In this document: positions 26,465-36,528 of the stretch, piece after piece
Layout of the letters: each line of letters opens with the position of its first letter
Numbering within the stretch: position 1 is the first letter of the stretch
NCBI RefSeq assembly: GCF_014641855.1
Contig: NZ_BMII01000012.1
Location: 62,921 to 126,920 of the forward strand
DNA: 64,000 nt
Direction of reading: 5' to 3'
From: Shewanella inventionis
GTDB taxonomy: Bacteria; Pseudomonadota; Gammaproteobacteria; Enterobacterales; Shewanellaceae
The notes under the pieces: generated by a model
The model's database searches: none
Told to the model about the DNA's origin: nothing
Seen by the model: the letters and a program-made list of their open reading frames with translations, nothing else
Program-made: the position numbers and the translations under genes

Positions 26465-28148
26465 GAAAATCCTTAGCGGCGTCATTAACCGCCTTCACAA
26501 CGCCAATGCGCACTGTGAAGTTACCAAAGGTTTCGCCAGCATCACGCTCAGTGGCGTAGCGGCCAAACAAGACATCCAACTCAGCTAAAATTTCAGCTTC
26601 TTGAATGTTTTCTTTATGCATTTTATTTAAACGCGTGCCTTCAAAGCTGGCGCCTAAATACAAGTTATAACGACCAGGCGCTTTGCCCACTAAGCCAATT
26701 TCAGCAGCAAATGGACGAGCACAGCCGTTTGGACAACCTGTCATACGTACAACAATAGATTGCTCACTTATACCGTGTTTTGCCTGTAGCGCATCAACAT
26801 GATCGATAAACTCTGGGAAATAACGCTCTGCTTCAGCCATGGCTAATGGGCAAGTCGGTAATGCTACGCAGGCAATAGAATGGCCGCGAGTACCACTTAA
26901 TACTTGACCTAATAAGCCGTGTTTACGGGCTAAGCCTTCAATTTCAGCCTTATCTTCAGCAGCAACGCCGGCAATGATCATGTTTTGGTTAGAAGTCATG
27001 CGGAAATCGCCTTTGTGAATTTTGGCAATTTCACGTAAACCCGTTTGCAGGGTTTGACCAGGCATATCTTTAATGCGGCCACTTTCAATAAACAGCGTTA
27101 AATGCCACTTATTATCGATACCTTCAACCCAACCATAACGATCGCCGCGATCGCCAATGATCACGTCACGTTTTGGTTCAAATTTAACCCCGGCACGCTT
27201 TTCAACTTCGGCTTTAAATGCCTCATAGCCATGGTCAACAATGGTGTACTTTAAACGCGCACGTTTACGCACAACACGGTTACCCCAGTCGCGCTGAACA
27301 GTCATAACCGCTTCTGCAAACTTGGTGACATCTTCTGTTTTGATAAAACCAAAGTCATCCGCTAACCGTGGAAAGGTTTCTACTTCGCCGTGGGTAGACC
27401 CCATGCCGCCGCCAGCAACGAGGTTAAAGCCAACTAATTCGCCATCTTCTGCAACGGCAATAAAACCAAGATCGTTAGTGTAAACGTCCACGTCATTATC
27501 AGGCGGCACAGCAACAGCCATTTTAAACTTACGTGGCAAATAGGTTTGGCCATAAACCGGCTCTACGGTTTCAGTGCCTAATAGCTTTTCTTCATCTAAC
27601 CAAATTTCAGCATAAGCACGAGTGTGCGGCAGCAAGTGATCAGATAAATGCTTGGCAACCGCGTAAGCCTGTGCATGTAACTTTGACTCAACAGGGTTTG
27701 GGTTACACATTACGTTACGGTTTACGTCACCACAGGCGGCAATAGAATCAAGCGCTGCGCGATCTAATCCCTGGATTAGCGTTTTTAAATTACGCTTTGG
27801 AATACCATGGTATTGAAACGTTTGACGCGTGGTTAAACGAATGCTGTTTGATGTGGTCAATGTTGATGAAATTTTATCAACTTCTAACCACTGCTGTGGG
27901 GTACAAATACCACCAGGCACACGAGCACGTAACATAAAGCTATGCAAAGGCTCTAACTTTTGCTCTTTACGCTCGTTACGCAAATCGCGGTCGTCTTGCT
28001 GGTAAAATCCATGGAATTTAATTAACTGCTGATCGCCATCGCTAAACGAGCCGGTCACTTGGGTGTCTAACCCTTCCTGGATGCTACCTCGCAAATAATC
28101 ACTGTCAATTTTTAAGTATTCGTTTACTGCTAACTTTTGCTCACTCAT
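26457..28148 (-). CDS. cysI: Sulfite reductase (NADPH) hemoprotein beta subunit
   Basis: Reduces sulfite to sulfide with six electrons from CysJ. The 563-aa protein has the siroheme/4Fe-4S cysteines in [10 protein letters not shown] and [10 protein letters not shown], and the ferredoxin-like repeats with [13 protein letters not shown] and [12 protein letters not shown]. The start was set at [13 protein letters not shown], the usual Shewanella N terminus; an 11-residue extension is open upstream. It is the middle gene of cysJIH and overlaps cysH. Confidence 0.96.
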   Translation of the reverse strand: MSEQKLAVNEYLKIDSDYLRGSIQEGLDTQVTGSFSDGDQQLIKFHGFYQQDDRDLRNERKEQKLEPLHSFMLRARVPGGICTPQQWLEVDKISSTLTTSNSIRLTTRQTFQYHGIPKRNLKTLIQGLDRAALDSIAACGDVNRNVMCNPNPVESKLHAQAYAVAKHLSDHLLPHTRAYAEIWLDEEKLLGTETVEPVYGQTYLPRKFKMAVAVPPDNDVDVYTNDLGFIAVAEDGELVGFNLVAGGGMGSTHGEVETFPRLADDFGFIKTEDVTKFAEAVMTVQRDWGNRVVRKRARLKYTIVDHGYEAFKAEVEKRAGVKFEPKRDVIIGDRGDRYGWVEGIDNKWHLTLFIESGRIKDMPGQTLQTGLREIAKIHKGDFRMTSNQNMIIAGVAAEDKAEIEGLARKHGLLGQVLSGTRGHSIACVALPTCPLAMAEAERYFPEFIDHVDALQAKHGISEQSIVVRMTGCPNGCARPFAAEIGLVGKAPGRYNLYLGASFEGTRLNKMHKENIQEAEILAELDVLFGRYATERDAGETFGNFTVRIGVVKAVNDAAKDFHA

Positions 28149-28225
28149 GGCCTGGGCCTCTCTCAATTCTGTTCTATTCATTAGTGCGGTTGGGTTGCGA
28201 TACTTGACTCACAACCGGGTCGAAT

Positions 28226-30016
28226 TTAATACACGTCTTTTTGATAGCGTTTTTCGCTACGTAGTGTTTCAAAGTATGCTTCGGCGTCATCAGCGCTTAA
28301 GCCACCTTGTTCAACCGCAATATTCACTAATGCTTGGTGTACGTCTTTTGCCATGCGTTCTGCGTCACCACAAATATACACATGAGCGCCATTTTGTAGC
28401 CACTGCCATAAGGCTTCAGCCTGTTCTGCAATACGATGCTGGACATACACTTTATGAGCCTGATCGCGTGAGAATGCGACATCTAAACGCGATAAGTCGC
28501 CGTTTTTAAGATATTGCTGCCACTCAACCTGATATAAAAAGTCTTGTTCAAAATGCGGGTTTCCAAAGAATAACCAGCTGTTGCCCGATACACCGTCAGC
28601 AACACGTTGCTGCATAAAGGCGCGAAATGGCGCAACACCTGTACCAGGACCAACCATAATCACCGGCGTCTCTGGGTTTTCAGGTAAACGGAAGTTGTTA
28701 TTAGGTTCAACATAAACGTTAACCTGTTGGCCTTCTTCCGCCGAGGCTAAAAAGTGCGATGCACCGCCAAAACGCGCATGGCCTTGACGTTCATCTTCAA
28801 CTAATGCAACCGTTAAATGTACTTCCGATTCAACTTCGGCCTGACTTGAAGCAATTGAGTACAGGCGAGGTGTTAATGGGCGTAGCATATCAACAAGCTG
28901 TGCTGCACTAACTTTCGCTGGGTATGCCGCCACTACATCAGCAAACTGGTGCGTCAAAATAAACTGCCTGATTTGCTCTTTGTCTTCACAAATGGCTGCA
29001 AGCTCGGCACTGCCACTCAGCTCGGCCCATGACTTTACAAGTCCTGGGTATAACTGGGTTAATTCTTTCTTGTCGGTTAATGCCGCTTTTAATGAATACG
29101 ACTCTTTTGATACGGTGACATTTTCATCAGCGTCTAAACCAAGGCCGCTGATCACTTCATCCACTAAGGCTTCGTTGTTACTAAACCACACACCTAACGC
29201 ATCACCTACTTGATAAGTTAGCCCTGACTCGCCTAAATCAATTTCAACATGGCGTACGTCACGGTCAGAATCACGGCCGGTAATTTTTTGGCTAACTAGC
29301 ACTTCAGCGCTGTATGGGTTTTGCTTGGTGTATTGGCTTTCACCAACAACAGAAGCTGAACCAATAGCGGTAACGCTAGCACCTGTGGTTTGAATATGAG
29401 GCTTAGCCGCTTCTATTACGCTGTCTTGCCATTGTGCAGCTGCGTCTTCGTAATCAACGTCACACTCAACAATAGGCAGTAATGCTTTAGCACCAAGCGC
29501 ACTTAAACGCGCATCAAAGTCTTTACCAGTTTGGCAGAAAAACTCGTAGCTTGAGTCACCTAAGGCCAAAACTGAGTAATGTAAGTTATCTAATTTAGGC
29601 GCACGTTTTGAGGCTAAAAATTTATGCAGCTCAATAGCATCATCGGGCGCTTCACCTTCACCGTGAGTACTCACAACCAGTAGTAACACCGTTTCTTGCT
29701 TAAGCTGACGTACATTGTACTCACCCATAGAGGCAAGATTGACGGTATAGCCTTGTGCTTGGGCTTTTGCCGCTAATGCTTGAGCAACACCGCGCCCATT
29801 GCCAGTTTGGCTGCCATATAAAATGGTCACTGTTTGTGCTGCAGAAGTCTCTGCTGCCGGCACGCCTGCAGTTTGGCCCTGGCTTGCTGTTGCAGCCAAA
29901 TAGCCGCTGACCCATGCAAGCTGCACAGACGATAATTCTGATGTGAATTGTTTTAGCTTGTCGACTTGCCCTTGAGACAATGGCGATGCTAGCGCTGAAA
30001 GTTCTTTTAACAACAT
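28226..30016 (-). CDS. cysJ: Sulfite reductase (NADPH) flavoprotein alpha subunit
   Basis: Transfers electrons from NADPH through FAD and FMN to CysI. The 596-aa protein has an N-terminal flavodoxin domain (LYGSQTGNGRGVAQAL, STHGEGEAPDDA, LGDSSYEFFCQTG), then an FAD-binding domain (PRLYSIASS) and an NADPH-binding domain (MVGPGTGVAPFRAF, YICGDAERMAKDV, ending EKRYQKDVY). First gene of the cysJIH operon, with a LysR-type inverted repeat about 80 bp upstream. Confidence 0.96.
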   Translation of the reverse strand: MLLKELSALASPLSQGQVDKLKQFTSELSSVQLAWVSGYLAATASQGQTAGVPAAETSAAQTVTILYGSQTGNGRGVAQALAAKAQAQGYTVNLASMGEYNVRQLKQETVLLLVVSTHGEGEAPDDAIELHKFLASKRAPKLDNLHYSVLALGDSSYEFFCQTGKDFDARLSALGAKALLPIVECDVDYEDAAAQWQDSVIEAAKPHIQTTGASVTAIGSASVVGESQYTKQNPYSAEVLVSQKITGRDSDRDVRHVEIDLGESGLTYQVGDALGVWFSNNEALVDEVISGLGLDADENVTVSKESYSLKAALTDKKELTQLYPGLVKSWAELSGSAELAAICEDKEQIRQFILTHQFADVVAAYPAKVSAAQLVDMLRPLTPRLYSIASSQAEVESEVHLTVALVEDERQGHARFGGASHFLASAEEGQQVNVYVEPNNNFRLPENPETPVIMVGPGTGVAPFRAFMQQRVADGVSGNSWLFFGNPHFEQDFLYQVEWQQYLKNGDLSRLDVAFSRDQAHKVYVQHRIAEQAEALWQWLQNGAHVYICGDAERMAKDVHQALVNIAVEQGGLSADDAEAYFETLRSEKRYQKDVY

Positions 30017-30095
30017 AAGACGGCCTTATAACAGTGTAATGTGAGTTAGCTTACTACTAGCGTTGAAAACCAAAAAAGAATAAAAGATAATTTTT

Positions 30096-30112
30096 TATTC
30101 CATTTAGGAATA
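30096..30112 (-). promoter_or_regulatory. Putative CysB operator upstream of cysJ
   Basis: A perfect inverted repeat TATTCC-ATTTA-GGAATA about 80 bp upstream of the cysJ start. A TTCC-N5-GGAA dyad fits a LysR-type regulator. CysB is the expected activator of this operon, but the assignment is inference. Confidence 0.45.
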
Positions 30113-30253
30113 TGCAAAGGTGCTTTTTTAGGCTACAAAAGTGTGGCGTAGTTAAAAGTTTTTAAATTACCTCAATTTAAAACCAAGGAATTAGCCCAAA
30201 GGCACTTGTACCGAACACGCCTCATGTCGCAAGCTAGGAGGCCAAATTAACTC

Positions 30254-30409
30254 ATGAAAAACTATCAGGTTAATTGTTCTCTGAGTAAAACGACATTTGA
30301 ATATGATATCGCGATGTCATCGCAATACCATTGGCTAAATAGTTTACCCGACTTCAATGGTCATATGCTGCACTTTTTCTATCCTCTAAGTGCCCATGTG
30401 GAGCAGTAA
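30254..30409 (+). CDS. Possible small protein (51 aa) upstream of pntA
   Basis: An ATG-initiated frame of 51 codons plus stop, beginning [19 protein letters not shown] and ending PLSAHVEQ. It is preceded by a perfect AGGAGG 12 bp upstream, rather far for an optimal ribosome site. No signal peptide or known motif; it is rich in aromatic residues and His. It lies in the otherwise empty 463-bp gap between cysJ and pntA, 70 bp ahead of pntA on the same strand. It could be a leader peptide, a real small protein or chance. Nothing else supported is in this gap except the cysJ operator. Confidence 0.3.
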   Translation: MKNYQVNCSLSKTTFEYDIAMSSQYHWLNSLPDFNGHMLHFFYPLSAHVEQ

Positions 30410-30479
30410 TACTCAAACACAATGGTCTATTGATGGGGAAAGCAATAGACGGTCTTTCATTAACCACCAGGAAACAGTC

Positions 30480-32009
30480 ATGCAGATTGGAATACCGAGA
30501 GAAAGTATCGAAGGTGAAACTCGAGTCGCGGCGACTCCAGCCACTGTGGTACAACTAAAAAAACTCGGCTTTAGTGTGGCAGTCGAAGCACAGGCAGGTG
30601 TTAAGTCAAGCTTTGATAATGCTGCATTTGAAGCCGCTGGGGCAGATGTAGTCGACGACGTATATCAAGCAGACTTTATTTTTAAGGTCAATGCACCGTC
30701 CGATGAAGAAATTGCAAAAATGAAATCGGGTACCACCTTGGTCAGTTTTATTTGGCCAGCGCAAAACCCAGAGCTTGTTGAAAAACTTTCAAGTAAAAAT
30801 ATTACCGTAATGGCCATGGACATGGTGCCACGTATTTCACGGGCGCAATCTCTAGATGCGTTATCATCAATGGCCAACATTGGCGGTTACCGTGCAGTGG
30901 TAGAAGCCGCACACGAGTTTGGCCGTTTCTTTACGGGCCAAATCACCGCAGCAGGTAAAGTCCCTCCAGCTAAAGTCTTAGTCATTGGTGCTGGTGTTGC
31001 AGGTCTTGCTGCTATTGGCACGGCAGGCTCTCTTGGCGCTATCGTTCGCGCATTTGACACTCGCCTTGAAGTGGCGGAGCAAATTGAGTCAATGGGCGGC
31101 AGCTTTTTAAAGCTTGAGTTTGAAAACAAAGAAGGCGGGTCATCTGACGGCTACGCCAAAGTCATGAGTGATGAGTTTATTGCTGCTGAAATGGCGTTAT
31201 TTGCCGAGCAAGCAAAAGAAGTCGACATCATTATTACTACCGCGCTTATTCCAGGTCGCCCAGCGCCAAAGCTTATTACCAAAGACATGGTAGACACCAT
31301 GAAACCGGGATCGGTGATTGTCGATTTAGCGGCGGCAACAGGCGGTAACTGTGAATACACCGTCACTGGTGAGCGCTTTATTACTGACAATGGCGTGAAA
31401 GTATTAGGTTATACCGACCTTCCAGGTCGTTTACCTGCACAGTCATCGCAGCTTTATGGCACTAACCTAGTCAACTTGATGAAGTTAATGTGTAAAGCCA
31501 AAGACGGCAATGCAATACTGGACTTTGATGATGTAGTAATGCGCAATATGACCGTGACTCGTGGCGGCGAAATTACCTTCCCACCACCCGCCATTTCAGT
31601 CTCAGCTGCACCAGCAAAACCTGCTGCGAGCGCTGAACCTAAAGCCGAAAAAGTAGAAAAAGCACCGTCGAAGCTTAAATATATCTTAGGTGCACTCGGC
31701 ATTGCTGGCTTTGCCGCGGTGGCATCTGTGGCACCAGCTGAGTTTTTATCTCATTTTACCGTGTTTATTTTGTCGTGCGTGGTCGGTTACTACGTGGTGT
31801 GGAACGTGTCTCATGCGTTACATACACCATTAATGTCGGTCACTAATGCGATTTCAGGCATTATTGTGGTAGGTGCGCTATTGCAGATTGGTCAAGGCTC
31901 AGCCCTTGTCACTGCACTTGCGTTTGTTGCGGTGCTTATCGCCAGTATTAACATCTTTGGCGGCTTTACCGTCACTCAGCGTATGCTGAAGATGTTCCGT
32001 AAAGATTAA
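30480..32009 (+). CDS. pntA: NAD(P) transhydrogenase subunit alpha
   Basis: Couples hydride transfer between NADH and NADP+ to proton translocation. The 509-aa protein has the NAD(H)-binding domain I ([20 protein letters not shown] at the start; [34 protein letters not shown]), an Ala/Lys/Glu-rich linker (~385-410) and four C-terminal transmembrane helices. The start was set at the ATG with AGGAAA and the conserved MQIGIP; the longest frame adds 30 unrelated residues. It is 11 bp upstream of pntB. Confidence 0.95.
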   Translation: MQIGIPRESIEGETRVAATPATVVQLKKLGFSVAVEAQAGVKSSFDNAAFEAAGADVVDDVYQADFIFKVNAPSDEEIAKMKSGTTLVSFIWPAQNPELVEKLSSKNITVMAMDMVPRISRAQSLDALSSMANIGGYRAVVEAAHEFGRFFTGQITAAGKVPPAKVLVIGAGVAGLAAIGTAGSLGAIVRAFDTRLEVAEQIESMGGSFLKLEFENKEGGSSDGYAKVMSDEFIAAEMALFAEQAKEVDIIITTALIPGRPAPKLITKDMVDTMKPGSVIVDLAAATGGNCEYTVTGERFITDNGVKVLGYTDLPGRLPAQSSQLYGTNLVNLMKLMCKAKDGNAILDFDDVVMRNMTVTRGGEITFPPPAISVSAAPAKPAASAEPKAEKVEKAPSKLKYILGALGIAGFAAVASVAPAEFLSHFTVFILSCVVGYYVVWNVSHALHTPLMSVTNAISGIIVVGALLQIGQGSALVTALAFVAVLIASINIFGGFTVTQRMLKMFRKD

Positions 32010-32020
32010 GGGGGAATATC

Positions 32021-33505
32021 GTGTCTCAAGGACTGGTTACAGCATCTTATATCATTGCCGCGGTATTTTTTATTCTCAGCTTAGCTGGGTTATCAAAACA
32101 AGAAACGGCTAAAAATGGTAATTTATTTGGCATAATTGGTATGGCGATTGCGCTGGCAGCCACCATACTCAACCCTGCTACAAGTGGCGTAGAATGGATC
32201 ATTCTGGCCATGGTGATTGGTGGTGCAATCGGTATCCGCTTAGCATTAAAAGTTGAAATGACTGAAATGCCAGAGCTGGTTGCCATTTTGCACAGTTTTG
32301 TGGGTTTAGCAGCCGTATTAGTGGGCTTTAATAGCTTTATTGATATTCAGCCTCACGAAGTCTCTGAAGTTGTTGTGGTTTTAGGTCAAGACTTACATAC
32401 AACTCTAGAGTCTGCCAAGGCCGCTTTTGTTGAAGCAAGCCAAGTACAGCAAGCTGAACACTTAACTGGCGCCATGCTAAACATTCACTTAGTTGAAGTA
32501 TTCTTAGGGGTATTTATTGGTGCAGTGACCTTTACAGGCTCAATTGTTGCCTTTGCTAAGTTACGCGGACTTATTTCATCAAAAGCGTTAATGTTACCGC
32601 ACCGCCATAAGTTTAACTTGCTAGCGGTAGTAGTATCATTCATTTTGATGGTGATGTTTGTACAAGCAGGCGGCGCTGTCACTCCACTAATTTTAATGAC
32701 CTTAATTGCCTTTGCATTTGGCTGGCATTTAGTGGCATCTATTGGCGGCGCAGACATGCCAGTTGTTGTTTCAATGCTGAACTCATATTCAGGTTGGGCA
32801 GCGGCAGCAGCAGGCTTTATGTTGTCAAATGACTTACTGATTGTTGTGGGCGCGCTAGTGGGCTCATCGGGTGCAATTCTGTCTTACATTATGTGTAAAG
32901 CCATGAACCGCTCGTTTATTTCAGTAATTGCCGGTGGTTTTGGTAACGACAGCGCTGCCGCATCTGGCGATGAAACCGTTGGCGAATACCGCGAAACCAG
33001 TGCTGAAGATGTCGCAGAAATGCTTAAAGCATCAGACTCAGTCATCATCACACCGGGCTATGGTATGGCTGTTGCTCAGGCGCAATATCCTGTAGCAGAA
33101 ATCACTAAAAAGCTGCGGGCATTAGGTATTAAGGTTCGCTTTGGTATTCACCCTGTTGCAGGGCGCTTACCTGGCCACATGAACGTACTGCTAGCAGAAG
33201 CCAAAGTACCTTACGATATCGTGCTCGAAATGGACGAAATCAACGAAGACTTTAGCGACACTGACACAGTATTAGTAATTGGCGCTAACGATACGGTTAA
33301 CCCTGCTGCGATGGAAGATCCAAATAGTCCCATCGCCGGTATGCCAGTACTCGAAGTGTGGAAAGCGCAAAATGTGATTGGCTTTAAACGTTCAATGAAC
33401 ACAGGTTATGCCGGTGTACAAAATCCATTGTTTTTTAAAGATAATACCCAAATGCTGTTTGGCGATGCCAAAGACAGTGTAGAAGCGATTTTAAAAGCAC
33501 TCTAG
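32021..33505 (+). CDS. pntB: NAD(P) transhydrogenase subunit beta
   Basis: Membrane and NADP(H)-binding subunit of transhydrogenase. The 494-aa protein starts at GTG after a GGGGGAA ribosome site. About eight or nine membrane helices fill residues 1-290, and domain III is C-terminal ([63 protein letters not shown]). Operon with pntA; a strong terminator follows. Confidence 0.95.
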   Translation: MSQGLVTASYIIAAVFFILSLAGLSKQETAKNGNLFGIIGMAIALAATILNPATSGVEWIILAMVIGGAIGIRLALKVEMTEMPELVAILHSFVGLAAVLVGFNSFIDIQPHEVSEVVVVLGQDLHTTLESAKAAFVEASQVQQAEHLTGAMLNIHLVEVFLGVFIGAVTFTGSIVAFAKLRGLISSKALMLPHRHKFNLLAVVVSFILMVMFVQAGGAVTPLILMTLIAFAFGWHLVASIGGADMPVVVSMLNSYSGWAAAAAGFMLSNDLLIVVGALVGSSGAILSYIMCKAMNRSFISVIAGGFGNDSAAASGDETVGEYRETSAEDVAEMLKASDSVIITPGYGMAVAQAQYPVAEITKKLRALGIKVRFGIHPVAGRLPGHMNVLLAEAKVPYDIVLEMDEINEDFSDTDTVLVIGANDTVNPAAMEDPNSPIAGMPVLEVWKAQNVIGFKRSMNTGYAGVQNPLFFKDNTQMLFGDAKDSVEAILKAL

Positions 33506-33521
33506 TATTGTAAGTCACCAT

Positions 33522-33554
33522 AAAAATACCAGCTCATTTGCTGGTATTTTTTTA
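33522..33554 (+). terminator. Terminator of pntAB
   Basis: A 12-bp perfect stem AAAAATACCAGC / GCTGGTATTTTT with a 6-nt loop, extended by more T residues. Confidence 0.88.
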
Positions 33555-33581
33555 CATCAAAGTTAGCTAAACTGGACCGCT

Positions 33582-34631
33582 GTGACGTTAAAGGATTATC
33601 AGTTATCAATGGCATTGCAAGACAACATCGCACAATTGCAGCTTGAACTTGAGCAGTGTAGGCTCAAAATAAAGCAACTAGAACGCGAGAACAGCCATCT
33701 CACACTAGTGAACAAACGGGTTAACGAGCAACTCAATGCCGCTCTTGATGGCACAGGCCTATGTTTATGGGAACAACATATTCCCACGGGCAATCTCACC
33801 ATTTTTAACCAACAATGGGGCCATCTTCTCGGCTTCACTCGCCAAGAACTCCCGGCTCATATCGACAGTTGGAAAAACAATTTACACCCAGAAGATAAGG
33901 CTTGGGTTATCGAAGCATTCGAGGATCACGTTGCGGGTAAAGCGGAAACCTACCAAGCTGTACACCGCATGACTCACAAAGATGGAAGCATTACATGGGT
34001 ATCCGATCGTGGCCGTGTTATTGAGTACGACATTAATGGTAAACCATTACGTATTATGGGCACCCATATTGATGTCACAAAAGAAAAACGCTACGAAGAA
34101 GAACTGTCCAAATTGGCTCATCGCGATCCACTAACTCAACTACTTAATCGCACGGCACTTATCGCAGCTTTTGAACATAGCAAAAAAACACTAAATAAAA
34201 AGCACCATGGCGCATTATGCTTTATCGATCTCGATGGTTTTAAAGTCATTAATGATCATTTAGGCCATCGTTATGGCGACAGTGTACTGATCCATATCGC
34301 CACAAATCTCAGCCACACATGCCAACAATATTTAACCCCTTTAAAAGCCAATCAAAAACATTACCCTTTTCATGTGGCGCGTTTTGGCGGAGATGAGTTT
34401 GTCATTTTAACTCAATGCAATAACGTTGAGTTACTCACAAAAATGGCCAACACCTTGTTAGATTTATACCGCCCGTCACTGGAACTCGATGGTGAAACCA
34501 TCAACATCGGCTTAAGTATTGGCATTAGTTTATTCGACGAATTAGATGAGTTTGCCAACGTATGTGAGCAAGCAGATAAAGCCATGTATAGCGTCAAAAA
34601 ACACGGCAAGCACAATGTCTTGTTTTGGTAA
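33582..34631 (+). CDS. PAS-GGDEF diguanylate cyclase, cytosolic
   Basis: Predicted to make cyclic di-GMP. The 349-aa protein has no membrane segment. Residues ~12-50 are a coiled coil, ~52-165 a PAS_3-type sensor (WEQHIPTGNLTIFNQQW, HPEDKAWV, HRMTHKDGSITWVSDRGR), and ~175-349 a GGDEF domain with an intact active-site FGGDEF. The residues five before GGDEF do not form an RxxD inhibitory site, so product inhibition is probably absent. A polar insert (TCQQYLTPLKANQKHYP) lies just before the active-site strand. The GTG start could instead be an ATG nine codons later. Confidence 0.87.
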   Translation: MTLKDYQLSMALQDNIAQLQLELEQCRLKIKQLERENSHLTLVNKRVNEQLNAALDGTGLCLWEQHIPTGNLTIFNQQWGHLLGFTRQELPAHIDSWKNNLHPEDKAWVIEAFEDHVAGKAETYQAVHRMTHKDGSITWVSDRGRVIEYDINGKPLRIMGTHIDVTKEKRYEEELSKLAHRDPLTQLLNRTALIAAFEHSKKTLNKKHHGALCFIDLDGFKVINDHLGHRYGDSVLIHIATNLSHTCQQYLTPLKANQKHYPFHVARFGGDEFVILTQCNNVELLTKMANTLLDLYRPSLELDGETINIGLSIGISLFDELDEFANVCEQADKAMYSVKKHGKHNVLFW

Positions 34632-34876
34632 CGATCCAAGGCGCAAAATATCAGCTAACTCATGCCTATGACCAACAAATCAGGACAAGATTAGCCTTAA
34701 CAACACTCGCAACCCATAGTCATCGGGTGAGTTTATTTGACGTTTTAAAGTAAACTCTCGTGCAATTAAACATTTTATTAATATATTGCTGCCCAAAAGC
34801 GTGTTTATTACTGCATAATCAGTAACAAACCGCTGTAGTGTTACAGCAAACAACTGACCAATAAGAATAATTCTTT

Positions 34877-35575
34877 ATGTTTTTATCACCTTATTTTACT
34901 AAGCAAGATCAAAGTGTTTTTATCTCTGCCCAGCAGGCAAGTGACTTTGCCAAAAAAGTGGCTGAAGACTTCAACCCGATACATGACGTAGGCGCCAAAC
35001 GCTTTTGTGTTCCAGGCGACTTACTGTTTGCATTAGTATTAACCGAATATGGGTTAAGCCAAAATATGCAATTTAAATTTGCTGGTATGGTCGGTGATAA
35101 TGTCGAACTTCATTTAGATAAAAGCGTCACCAGCAAATTCAGCATTTGCGATACCAAAGGTAAAGAATATCTGCATATTGAGCGTCAGGGTGAGGTGTGT
35201 AAATGCGATGTGCAAACCGCCGCATTTATCAAAAGTTATGTGGCTTTTTCAGGCCTAAACTTCATCCATGTGTTAATGCCAATGATGAAGCAACATCAAG
35301 TGATGATTAATCCAGATCGACCATTGGTTATTTACGAAAGTATGTCGTTTCACCTTGATCATTTTGACTTTACCACCATGAGCCTTCACCTTGCTGACCA
35401 AAACCTCGTCATTAATGGTAAACGTGGTGATGTCACCCTCACCTTTGAACTGCAAAGCGAAGGTAAAGTAATAGGCAGTGGGGTAAAAACATTGGTATTG
35501 AGCGGTCTTCGTGAGTATGACGATGAAAAAGCACAATTATTGTGCGACGCTTATGAAAGTAGAAAACAAGCGTAA
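34877..35575 (+). CDS. DUF3581 family protein with MaoC-like motif
   Basis: A 232-aa soluble protein that I recognise as the uncharacterised DUF3581 family. Residues ~29-60 read AEDFNPIHDVGAKRF then PGDLLFALVLTEYG. This resembles the DxNPxH...PG signature of MaoC/hotdog (R)-hydratases, including the Asp and His of that active site. The C-terminal half (VIYESMSFHLDHFDF, DVTLTFELQSEGKVIGSG) could be a second hotdog. A role in acyl-CoA or lipid metabolism is inference only. The gene stands alone, and a GC-rich hairpin lies just downstream. Confidence 0.72.
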   Translation: MFLSPYFTKQDQSVFISAQQASDFAKKVAEDFNPIHDVGAKRFCVPGDLLFALVLTEYGLSQNMQFKFAGMVGDNVELHLDKSVTSKFSICDTKGKEYLHIERQGEVCKCDVQTAAFIKSYVAFSGLNFIHVLMPMMKQHQVMINPDRPLVIYESMSFHLDHFDFTTMSLHLADQNLVINGKRGDVTLTFELQSEGKVIGSGVKTLVLSGLREYDDEKAQLLCDAYESRKQA

Positions 35576-35598
35576 TGTTTGCTCGTACCGCAAGGTAA

Positions 35599-35641
35599 AA
35601 CGCGAGTGCACATTATTGCGCAACTCGCGTTAATATCATTA
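35599..35641. terminator. Hairpin after the DUF3581 gene
   Basis: Arms AACGCGAGT / ACTCGCGTT with an inner GCA / TGC extension. There is no strong T-run, so its function as a terminator is uncertain. Confidence 0.45.
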
Positions 35642-35805
35642 ATCAGTAATGTTTAGCATTCAATTTTACCAGTAAAACTGTACGCTTACGGTATAGATAA
35701 TGATAGCCCGTTGTTTTATTGATCATATCGCCAATTTAAACACCGAGTGTTACTTACAAGGTAAAATGACTACATAGTCAAATTTTATACTCTACGATTG
35801 CTTAC

Positions 35806-36279
35806 TTATGACGCAGCATGTTCATCTTGTAACAATGCTAGCGCACTGTGTCCAATTAATTGCTCAACGCACTGGCTCCCCGCCAGAGCAAAATGACGAT
35901 TAGCCGTCTCTCTTGCCAGGTTAAGCGATGTCAGCGTTTTTACACTGTCATCGGCACTGCCACACAAACTAAAAAACAGTTTTAATACGGCTTTACGCTC
36001 TGGGTTCTGCATTAATGCCCCCCAAGATTGCTGCAAAGACTCTATTGAAGAAAAATCTAAACCTTCAATGAAAAACTGTCCAATTCGTTCATCTAATCGC
36101 ACTAAAAATTCCGTTTTACGTGGAAAGTGATGGCTAATACCCGTTCGGCTGACCCCAGTGGCAGCTGACAAGGTAGTGTATGACATGGCCTCAAAACCAA
36201 TCGTGAGGATTTGTTTAAAGGCTTGGTCTAAGATTTGGTTAACGGTTAACTCAGTTTCAACGCGTGAACGCTTGGCCAT
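35806..36279 (-). CDS. TetR/AcrR family regulator
   Basis: A 157-aa DNA-binding protein, shorter than most TetR proteins (about 190-210 aa). The N-terminal helix-turn-helix is clear (ILDQAFKQILTIGFEAMSYTTLSAATGVSRTGISHHFPRK...). The C-terminal ligand domain is only ~100 residues. Its target is unknown; the nearest divergent or adjacent genes are the DUF3581 gene and the secreted zincin gene. A 10-bp palindrome lies about 200 bp upstream. I cannot name an orthologue. Confidence 0.82.
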   Translation of the reverse strand: MAKRSRVETELTVNQILDQAFKQILTIGFEAMSYTTLSAATGVSRTGISHHFPRKTEFLVRLDERIGQFFIEGLDFSSIESLQQSWGALMQNPERKAVLKLFFSLCGSADDSVKTLTSLNLARETANRHFALAGSQCVEQLIGHSALALLQDEHAAS

Positions 36280-36476
36280 AAACTCGGTCTCTCTAATTAT
36301 TTTTGGAGCAAGAGCTTAACAGACCAAACTAGAAAATTCTGCTAAGAATCAGCAAATTTACAACATTTTTAACCGTACAACATCCAGAAACACAAGATAA
36401 AACAGAACATTATCGCGATAACTAACAATTTCCCCCTTTAAAATCAAAGGTTATAGAAATTGTATGATAATTAACG

Positions 36477-36486
36477 ACCGTACGGT
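36477..36486. promoter_or_regulatory. Short perfect palindrome, possible operator
   Basis: ACCGTACGGT, a 10-bp perfect dyad in the gap between the TetR gene and the next gene. Its length and position could suit a TetR operator, but a 10-bp palindrome can arise by chance. Confidence 0.2.
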
Positions 36487-36528
36487 AAAAAGAAGGCGTG
36501 ATTTAATTGAGTTACAAAGCGTTACAAA

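Noticed and set aside
34832..34847. GCTGTA-GTGT-TACAGC inverted repeat upstream of the DUF3581 gene
   Set aside because: Six-bp arms are too short to distinguish from chance, and there is no T-run or known operator consensus.
35806..36279. LuxR/HapR-type quorum regulator
   Set aside because: The HTH sequence does not match that subfamily and the protein is too short; kept as generic TetR.
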